DNA of 15,234 bases from contig CAZMSZ010000166.1 of NCBI GenBank assembly GCA_964569055.1, forward strand, positions 1 through 15,234, in the 5' to 3' direction. This document shows, in pieces, positions 1 through 4,948 of the stretch. This stretch comes from JAWLGW01 sp964569055. GTDB lineage: Bacteria > Planctomycetota > J058. Numbering within the stretch: position 1 is the stretch's first letter; each line of letters starts with the position of its first letter. Under the pieces are notes generated by a model that was not told the origin of the DNA, searched no databases, and saw only the letters and a program-made list of their open reading frames with translations. A program made the translations under genes and the position numbers.

Positions 1-283
1 CGAGCACGAGCCGATTGGAATCGGCGGATCGAAGCGCTTCGCCCTGCGTTGGCCGACTTCAGCGCACCTCTGCGTTCCCGGCGATCTCTGCGCTGAGATC
101 CCTCGTTTGCCCGGGTCGAGGGCGGGCCCTCGTGACAGATCCAGGCTAACCAGCGGCAGCTGAGAGCTGGGCAAGGGCAGGGGCAGGAAGCGGCTCCCGC
201 GTCGGCGGACCGTCGCGCGAACCGCGCGCCGCGCGCGTCGCGCACCCCTTGTCGGTCTCTCGCTTCGGGAACACCCTTCAGGT
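1..283. other. Intergenic region with small hairpins, no gene seen
   Basis: I see no credible coding region here. It holds a 6-bp hairpin at 10-25 (gccgat/atcggc, 4-nt loop), a 12-bp palindrome at 30-41 (cgaagcgcttcg), one copy of a dispersed repeat at 57-99 (listed separately) and a 6-bp hairpin at 117-132 (cgaggg/ccctcg). The last could end a transcript entering from outside the window, but it has no T-tract. No convincing promoter or Shine-Dalgarno sequence was found ahead of the gene at 284. Confidence 0.5.
57..99 (+). repeat. Dispersed GCAGAG-type palindromic repeat, copy 1
   Basis: The segment cttcagcgcacctctgcg, a short variable middle and ctctgcgctga recur in opposite orientation at 8229-8270. 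The ends are inverted repeats (tcagcgca 59-66 with tgcgctga 89-96), so the transcript could form a hairpin. Cores of the CTCTGCG kind occur as short intergenic repeats in many environmental bacteria; that is from memory. This copy is less perfect than copy 2: the outer base pairs are lost and the middle differs. Confidence 0.65.
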
Positions 284-1009
284 GTGACCGTGACGCGACC
301 TCGAGCGGAGAGCCGGACCGTCTACCTCGGGATCGAGGCGGGGCGGCGCGCGATCCACATCTGCAGCAACCTGGGCCATCAGAGCTCGATCTCGGCGGAC
401 GCGATCGGCGCCGCGGAGGACTGGGTCGAGCTCGCCACCTACGGGCTGCAGCTCCCCGAGCACGACCAGCTGCTGGCCTGCGTGGCCTTGCCGAGCGGGC
501 TCGACCAGCGCGAGGGCGCCGCGATCCTGCGCGCCGCGCGCGCGGCGGGGTGGGACGGGGTGCTGCTGGTCAACGTGGCGCACGCCGCCGGGCGGGGGCT
601 GAGCGGGCGCGACGCGCCCGAGGGCGACGCGCTGGCGGTGGTGGTGCTCGACCGGCAGGTCAGCACCGTCGGGCTGCTGGCGGGAGCGCCGCTGATGCTC
701 GAGGGGAGCGACCACGTCAACCCGATCCCCGGTCGCGAGGCGCGCGAGCTGGCCGTCTCCTTGCGCTGCCTGATCAAGCAGCGCCCCCGCGACCTGGCGC
801 GACGCCTGCTGCGCCGGGTGGTGGTCGCCGGCGACGGCGACGAGCTGGCCCGGATCGGCGCCCGCAAGCTGGCGGTGGAGCTGGAAGGCGTCGGCGTGTC
901 GACCGTCGACTTCGAGCTCGAGCCGTTCCTCCCGGCTCGCGGGGCGACCCGGATCGCCTACCAGACGGCGGCGCAGACCTGGCGGCGCGCGCGCCGGCGT
1001 TGGACGTGA
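284..1009 (+). CDS. Degenerate Hsp70/actin-fold (ASKHA) ATPase-like protein
   Basis: A 241-aa protein that follows the Hsp70 nucleotide-binding domain order. Residues 14-28 (YLGIEAGRRAIHICS) sit where phosphate-1 of DnaK (GIDLGTTNS) would be. Residues 65-105 resemble the DnaK segment ITVPAYF..NEPTAAALAYG: here VALPSGLDQREG, then VNVAHAAGRGL. Residues 117-131 (ALAVVVLDRQVSTVG) sit at phosphate-2, and VVVAGDGDE near 180 with RIAYQTAAQTW near 223 resemble the adenosine and connect-2 regions. The Gly/Thr-rich phosphate loops are largely gone, and there is no substrate-binding domain. I infer a non-canonical, perhaps inactive, actin-fold protein of unknown partner. The GTG start at 284 has no clear SD; the GTG at 290 is an alternative. 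A small gene follows 11 nt downstream. Confidence 0.7.
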   Translation: MTVTRPRAESRTVYLGIEAGRRAIHICSNLGHQSSISADAIGAAEDWVELATYGLQLPEHDQLLACVALPSGLDQREGAAILRAARAAGWDGVLLVNVAHAAGRGLSGRDAPEGDALAVVVLDRQVSTVGLLAGAPLMLEGSDHVNPIPGREARELAVSLRCLIKQRPRDLARRLLRRVVVAGDGDELARIGARKLAVELEGVGVSTVDFELEPFLPARGATRIAYQTAAQTWRRARRRWT

Positions 1010-1020
1010 GAGGAGAGGCC

Positions 1021-1176
1021 GTGACGGAGCCGCGCCGGACCGAGCTCGGGCAACGCAGGATCGGGCTCGGGGCGCTCGAGCCGCGCACGACGAGCGGGCC
1101 GCAGGAGCTCTCCGTGTTCGCGCTCAGCGCGCTGCTGTACTCCCTCACCGAAGGCGAGGACCGCGCCGAGAGCTGA
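1021..1176 (+). CDS. Small 51-aa protein, unknown function
   Basis: A GTG at 1021 follows a good Shine-Dalgarno sequence (aggag, 1011-1015, 5-nt spacing) and begins only 11 nt after the stop of the Hsp70-like gene, so the two are probably cotranscribed. The product runs VTEPRRTELGQRRIG... and ends ...LSALLYSLTEGEDRAES. The N-terminal half is polar and basic. Residues about 31-43 (LSVFALSALLYSL) form a short hydrophobic, probably amphipathic helix, followed by an acidic tail. It is too short and too polar for a clear transmembrane segment. I do not recognise the family. The coupling suggests it may work with the Hsp70-like protein. Codon choice in this frame is GC-rich at third positions, like its neighbours. 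Confidence 0.55.
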   Translation: MTEPRRTELGQRRIGLGALEPRTTSGPQELSVFALSALLYSLTEGEDRAES

Positions 1177-1244
1177 GCCGAGCGGCTCACGAGGCGACCG
1201 TCTCCGCGCCAACAGCCGGGGCGGCCGCGCGCGTAGGGGCCTGC

Positions 1245-1778
1245 ATGAACGCCCCTCGCTTCGTCCCGCTGCGCCGCCCCACCGACGACCCCGCGCTGAT
1301 CGCCTGGCTCACGAGCGAGACCTGGCCGTTCCACGGGCGAGCCCGACCCAGCGCGGCGGACGTGGAGGGCTGGCTGGCGAGCGGCAGCTTCGAGGGCCCC
1401 GACAACCAGCCGCGCTGGATCGAGGTGGCCGGCGAGCGCGCGGGGTTGCTGGTGCTGCGCGAGCTCGAGGACCCGACCCCGGTGTTCGACCTCCGCCTGC
1501 GCGCGCCGTATCGCGGCCGCGGGCTCGGTCGCGCCGCCGTGCGCTGGCTGGCCGAGCACGTGTTCACCACCACCGACAAGGCGCGGCTCGAGGGCCACAC
1601 CCGCGCCGACAACCTGGCCATGCGCCGCGTGTTCGAGGCGGTCGGCTGGGTGCAGGAGGCCCACTACCGCCAGGCCTGGCCCGATGCGGCCGGGAAGCTG
1701 CACGACGCGGTGACCTACGCCGTGTTGCGGAGCGACTGGGCGAGCGGGACGGTGACGCCGGTCCCGTGGCCGGGGTGA
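1245..1778 (+). CDS. GNAT-family N-acetyltransferase
   Basis: A 177-aa protein of the GCN5-related fold, which transfers an acetyl group from acetyl-CoA to an amine. The acetyl-CoA pyrophosphate loop is visible as RGRGLGR at residues 90-96 (R/Q-x-x-G-x-G/A pattern), preceded by the strand DLRLRAPY. The later NLAMRRVFEAVGW segment fits the motif-B asparagine and helix. The N-terminus (WLTSETWPFHGRARPS) resembles RimJ/RimL and aminoglycoside 6'-N-acetyltransferase-like members, but the substrate cannot be assigned and a resistance role should not be assumed. The ATG at 1245 has an aggggc sequence 5 nt upstream. It stands alone between the small gene and a repeat-filled convergent intergenic region. 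Confidence 0.88.
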   Translation: MNAPRFVPLRRPTDDPALIAWLTSETWPFHGRARPSAADVEGWLASGSFEGPDNQPRWIEVAGERAGLLVLRELEDPTPVFDLRLRAPYRGRGLGRAAVRWLAEHVFTTTDKARLEGHTRADNLAMRRVFEAVGWVQEAHYRQAWPDAAGKLHDAVTYAVLRSDWASGTVTPVPWPG

Positions 1779-2034
1779 TTCGTCTGGTTTCGAGTCGACT
1801 CCGAGAGGGCGTCGCATTGAGCCTCGTGCCCGCGCCCGTGCCCGTGCCCGTTCCCGTGCGCATGGCCCGTTTCCACCTCGCTGCGGTGGAGGAGCGCTGC
1901 AAGCGAGAGCGCTCTGGGTCGCTCCTTCGGACACCGGCACGCGCACGGGTCACGAGCATGGCGCACGGGCACGGGCACGAAGGCTGACGCAAGCCGACAG
2001 CCTCCCGAGTCCGCCCGCGGTCCGACTCTCTCGC
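1779..2034. repeat. Intergenic inverted element with GTGCCC hexamer tandem repeats
   Basis: The gap between the converging GNAT and acyltransferase genes holds six hexamers in a row at 1826-1861 (gtgccc, gcgccc, gtgccc, gtgccc, gttccc, gtgcgc). A diverged inverted counterpart lies at about 1956-1980 (catggcgcacgggc followed by acgggcacga). Between the arms is a smaller hairpin (tccacc/ggtgga near 1872-1890). The arms could pair as a long cruciform or RNA hairpin. A 73-aa open frame across it would encode a Val-Pro repeat and looks spurious. A plausible role is bidirectional transcription end or mRNA stability. Confidence 0.7.
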
Positions 2035-3003
2035 CTACGGCGCCAGCGGCTCGCTGCCCGGCAGGCGGCGAAACTCCCCCGGCGCCTCGTCGGGCGGGCG
2101 GCGCCGCCAGCGGCGGTGGGACCAGAGCCACTGCTCGGGGTGGAGGCGCAAGGCCGCCTCCATGCCGGCGTTGATCCGGGTCGTGACCGCGAGCACGTCG
2201 GCCGCGTGGTCGCCGCTGCGCTCGTGGCGGATCTCCTCGAAGCAGCGCGCCTCGTAGCGGAACGGCCCCACGCGGTGGACGGTCACCACCAGGATCGGCG
2301 CGCCGGTGCGCAGGTGCAGCTCGGCGGGGGCGGCGCTCGTGGCCGCGCGGACGCCGAAGAAGGGCGCGAACACCTGCTGCAGGCGCGCCTCCTGGTCGAC
2401 GTTGATCCCGATCGCCTCGCCCCGGTCGAGCGCCTTCTTCATGGCCCACATGGAGCCGCGCACGTCGCGCACGCGCTGGCCGCCGGCCTCGCGCAGCGAG
2501 GCCACGAAGGCGTCGAGGCCCGGGTGGTCGCTCATCTTGGCGACGCTCGTCAGGGGGAGCCCGAGCAGCGCCCCGGCGTGGCCGGCCATCTCCCACAACC
2601 CCGCGTGACCCGCCACCAGGATCGTGCCCCGCCCCTCGGCGTGGACCCGGGGCACGTCGGTGAGGGCGGGCCCGCCCACGTAGCGGGCCAGGTTCTCGCG
2701 GGTGATCCGCGGCTGGCGGAGGAAGTCGACCAGCAGCAGGGCCAGGTGGCGGTAGTAGCGCCGCTCGAACTCGCGGCGCTCGGGCCGGTCGAGCTCGCGC
2801 CCGCAGGCGACCGCGAGGTTGTGGGCGATGGTGGCGCGGGTGAAGCCCACCTGCGCGAACACCGCACCCAGCCGCAGCCCGAGCCGGTACGCCTCGCGCT
2901 CGGGCGCCTTGCGCACGCGCTCGGCCAGCCGCTGCACATAGGGCATGGCGGCGCTGAGCAGCCAGGCCCGCCGCGCGCGACGCTCCCGTGAACGCCTGCC
3001 CAT
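2035..3003 (-). CDS. LpxL/HtrB-family lipid A biosynthesis acyltransferase
   Basis: A 322-aa member of the lysophospholipid/lipid A late acyltransferase family, which moves an acyl chain from acyl-ACP onto a lipid acceptor at the inner membrane. The catalytic HX4E signature is HAGLWE (H133, E138). The downstream segment ALDRGEAIGINVDQEA and the C-terminal HPEQWLWSHRRWRRRP (about residues 284-299) are typical family blocks. Length fits the family (about 300 aa). The N-terminus is strongly basic, with a weakly hydrophobic helix near 35-55 rather than an obvious transmembrane segment. The specific acceptor, or an alternative role in ornithine lipid or glycolipid acylation, cannot be decided. The ATG at 3003 has a weak gaggtg sequence about 10 nt upstream. 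It lies downstream of tRNA-Glu on the same strand, with a hairpin between them. Confidence 0.88.
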   Translation of the reverse strand: MGRRSRERRARRAWLLSAAMPYVQRLAERVRKAPEREAYRLGLRLGAVFAQVGFTRATIAHNLAVACGRELDRPERREFERRYYRHLALLLVDFLRQPRITRENLARYVGGPALTDVPRVHAEGRGTILVAGHAGLWEMAGHAGALLGLPLTSVAKMSDHPGLDAFVASLREAGGQRVRDVRGSMWAMKKALDRGEAIGINVDQEARLQQVFAPFFGVRAATSAAPAELHLRTGAPILVVTVHRVGPFRYEARCFEEIRHERSGDHAADVLAVTTRINAGMEAALRLHPEQWLWSHRRWRRRPPDEAPGEFRRLPGSEPLAP

Positions 3004-3057
3004 GGAGACCGCACCTCAACCGCCCGAGCTCGCTCCCGAGCCGCTCCGGAAGCGAAC

Positions 3058-3082
3058 AGCCCGGAGCTCGACGCTCCGGGCT
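3058..3082 (-). terminator. Terminator-like hairpin after tRNA-Glu
   Basis: A perfect 10-bp inverted repeat (agcccggagc / gctccgggct) with a 5-nt loop begins 10 nt past the 3' end of tRNA-Glu in its direction of transcription. Only a weak T-rich stretch follows on the minus strand (gttcgcttcc). It probably separates the tRNA transcript from the acyltransferase mRNA, though it could also be a stability or processing hairpin. Confidence 0.6.
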
Positions 3083-3092
3083 GCGACTTTCA

Positions 3093-3167
3093 TGACCCCA
3101 AGGGGATTTGAACCCCTGTTTGGAGCTTGAGAGGCTCCCGTCCTGGACCTGGCTAGACGATGGGGCC
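3093..3167 (-). tRNA. tRNA-Glu (anticodon CTC)
   Basis: A complete 75-nt cloverleaf reads on the minus strand. The acceptor stem is ggcccca with tggggtc (one G-T pair). The D-stem is gtct/ggac, with GG in its loop. The anticodon stem is ggagc/gctcc around the loop ctctcaa, giving U33 and anticodon CTC, which reads GAG. The T-stem is agggg/cccct with loop ttcaaat, and the discriminator is A. The 3' CCA is not encoded and must be added after transcription. A strong sigma-70-type promoter lies just upstream and a hairpin just downstream, so it is probably a single-gene transcription unit. Confidence 0.95.
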
Positions 3168-3182
3168 GTCGAACGAAGGCGA

Positions 3183-3211
3183 AGGATAGGCCCCGGCTGG
3201 GCTGGCGTCAA
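3183..3211 (-). promoter_or_regulatory. Sigma-70-type promoter of tRNA-Glu
   Basis: On the minus strand TTGACG (3211-3206) is followed after exactly 17 nt by TATCCT (3188-3183). Transcription would start near 3176, about 9 nt before the mature tRNA 5' end. The near-consensus -35 and optimal spacing fit a strong housekeeping promoter. Confidence 0.75.
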
Positions 3212-3263
3212 GCCTCAAATCCCCCTCGGCGCGGCGGGTGGGCGGCGACGGCGGGGCGCTCGG

Positions 3264-3269
3264 TATGAT
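3264..3269 (+). promoter_or_regulatory. -10-like hexamer TATGAT ahead of the YbjN-like gene
   Basis: TATGAT sits 20 nt before the ATG at 3290. A start near 3276 would leave a short leader containing the aggagg SD (3280-3285). No good -35 is visible in the GC-rich sequence upstream, so this is a candidate only. Confidence 0.4.
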
Positions 3270-3289
3270 CCGCGCCCGCAGGAGGTCCC

Positions 3290-3793
3290 ATGACGACGGG
3301 TCCGGTCGAGGCGACGGCGGCGCGGGTCGGCGAGCTGTTGACGGAGGCGCTCGGCGAGGCGTTTCAGCGCCACGGCGAGCACGCGTTCTTCGCCAAGCGC
3401 GGCTCCGCCGTGGTCGGGATCCGGGTCCTGCCCTGGGAGACCGAGCAGGGGGAGGACGCGCTGGTCCTGATCGAGGCGGGGGTCGTCGAGGGCGCGGCCC
3501 TCACGGCCGACCTCCTGGCGCAGCTGCTCGAGTTCAACCACGCCGCGACGTTCGGCGCGTTCGGCGTCTCCCCCGAGGACGGCACGATCACCGCGCACCA
3601 CTGCCTGCTCGGCTCCGCCCTCTCGCGCGAGGCGCTGATCCCCGCGCTGCTCGAGGTGGCCCGGATCGCCGACGAGTGGGACGATGTGATCGTGGAGCAG
3701 GCGGGCGGCGCGACCGCGGTCGATCGGCTCCGCGCGGCCACCGCGCCGCGGCCGCGCCCCACGATCGAGCCGCCGCGCCAGAGCGGAGCCTAG
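3290..3793 (+). CDS. YbjN-domain-like protein
   Basis: A 167-aa protein with the alpha/beta layout of YbjN-like (type III secretion chaperone-fold) proteins. It has an N-terminal helix, strands (SAVVGIRVLPW, DALVLIEAGVV), then the block LLEFNHAATFGAFGVSPEDG, TITAHHCLLGSAL and the helix LIPALLEVARIADEWDDVI. This pattern of a Leu-Leu-x-x-Asn helix, a strand ending in Asp-Gly, and a long C-terminal helix is how I recognise the fold; the match is by pattern, not alignment. The tail from about residue 140 is Pro/Arg-rich and probably disordered. Such proteins are generally thought to bind other proteins, and no partner can be named here. Start choice is firm: aggagg lies 4 nt before the ATG. The stop is 3 nt from the next start, implying translational coupling to the FAD oxidoreductase. 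Confidence 0.65.
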   Translation: MTTGPVEATAARVGELLTEALGEAFQRHGEHAFFAKRGSAVVGIRVLPWETEQGEDALVLIEAGVVEGAALTADLLAQLLEFNHAATFGAFGVSPEDGTITAHHCLLGSALSREALIPALLEVARIADEWDDVIVEQAGGATAVDRLRAATAPRPRPTIEPPRQSGA

Positions 3794-3796
3794 GCC

Positions 3797-4948
3797 GTGG
3801 AGACCGCCGACGTCGTCGTGGTGGGCGCGGGGGTGATCGGGACCTCCGTCGCCTATCACCTCACCAAGAAGGACCCGGGGCTCAGGGTGCTGGTGCTCGA
3901 GCGCGAGAAGGCGCCTTGCACCGGCTCGACCCCGCTCTCGGCCGGCGGGATCCGCGCGCAGTTCACGACCGAGGTCAACATCCGCCTCTCGCTGCTGTCG
4001 ATCGCGTTCTACGAGCGCATGGCCGAGGAGCTCGGCTGCCACTTCACGTTCGAGCAGGAGGGCTACCTGTTCGTGACCGCGCGCGAGGAGACCGCGGCGC
4101 GCTTCCGGGAGAACGTCGCCCTCCAGCAGCGCTGCGGGGTCCCGGTGCGGATCGTCACGCCGGCCGAGGTCAAGGAGCGCTGGCCCCACCTCGAGACCTC
4201 GGACCTGGTCCTGGGCACGTTCAGCCCGACCGACGGCTACGCCGACCCCTACGAGGCCACCATGGGGTTCTACGCGGCCGCCAAGCGCCAGGGCGCCGAC
4301 TTCCGCTTCGCCACCCCCGTGGTCGGGGTCGAGCGCGAGGGCGACCGCGTCAGCCACGTGGCCCACCAGCACGGCAAGATCGCCACCCGCTGGGTGGTCG
4401 ACTGCGCCGGCCCGTGGCTGCGCGAGGTGGGCCTGCTGGGCGGGGTCGAGCTCGAGGCGCACCCGGTGCGCCGCTGCCTGTGGAACACCGAGCCGTTCCC
4501 CGAGATCCCGGGCAAGATCCCGCTCACGATCGACATGGACACCGGCTTCTACACCCGCAGCGAGAGCGGCGGGCTGATGCTCGGGCTCGCCAACCCCGAC
4601 GAGCCGCCCGGGTTCAACTTCCTCGTCGACGACGACTGGCTCCCCCTCGTGATCGAGCGGGCGATCCAGCGGGTCCCCTGCCTCGAGCGCGCCGAGATCA
4701 ACCGCGGCTGGGCCGGCCACTACTCGGTCACGCCCGACCACCTGCCGATCCTGGGCGAGGTCCCCTGGCTGCGCGGCTTCGTCTCCGCCGGCGGGTTCTC
4801 GGGTCACGGCTTCATGCACGCGCCCGCCACGGGCGTGGTGGTGAGCGAGGTGATCTGCGAGGGCGCCGCGCGGAGCGTGGACATCGCCTCGCTCTCGATC
4901 GAGCGCTTCCGCGGCGGCGCGCTGACGCACGAAGTGAACGTGATCTAG
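3797..4948 (+). CDS. FAD-dependent oxidoreductase (DAO / sarcosine oxidase-like)
   Basis: A 383-aa flavoenzyme. The N-terminal dinucleotide fold is DVVVVGAGVIGTSVAYHL (GxGxxG at residues 10-15), with an acidic ribose-binding position in VLVLEREKA. STPLSAGGIRAQF is the next conserved block, and the C-terminal AGGFSGHGFMHAPATG closes the FAD site as in D-amino-acid, sarcosine and glycine oxidases. GHYSVTPDHLPILGEVP is also typical. It should oxidise a secondary or alpha-amino acid type substrate, passing electrons to O2 or a carrier; the exact substrate is not readable from sequence. Length matches sarcosine oxidase beta subunits and monomeric relatives, and no companion subunit gene is nearby. 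The GTG start is 3 nt after the YbjN-like stop. Its TAG lies inside a CTAG shared with the opposing gene's stop. Confidence 0.88.
   Translation: METADVVVVGAGVIGTSVAYHLTKKDPGLRVLVLEREKAPCTGSTPLSAGGIRAQFTTEVNIRLSLLSIAFYERMAEELGCHFTFEQEGYLFVTAREETAARFRENVALQQRCGVPVRIVTPAEVKERWPHLETSDLVLGTFSPTDGYADPYEATMGFYAAAKRQGADFRFATPVVGVEREGDRVSHVAHQHGKIATRWVVDCAGPWLREVGLLGGVELEAHPVRRCLWNTEPFPEIPGKIPLTIDMDTGFYTRSESGGLMLGLANPDEPPGFNFLVDDDWLPLVIERAIQRVPCLERAEINRGWAGHYSVTPDHLPILGEVPWLRGFVSAGGFSGHGFMHAPATGVVVSEVICEGAARSVDIASLSIERFRGGALTHEVNVI

Noticed and set aside
1766..1987. 73-aa plus-strand frame with a Val-Pro run
   Set aside because: It is a translation of the GTGCCC hexamer repeat, has no SD, and crosses the inverted element.
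3001..3211. Integrated element at the 3' end of tRNA-Glu
   Set aside because: No integrase, no direct repeat of the tRNA end, and the neighbours look like ordinary chromosomal genes.
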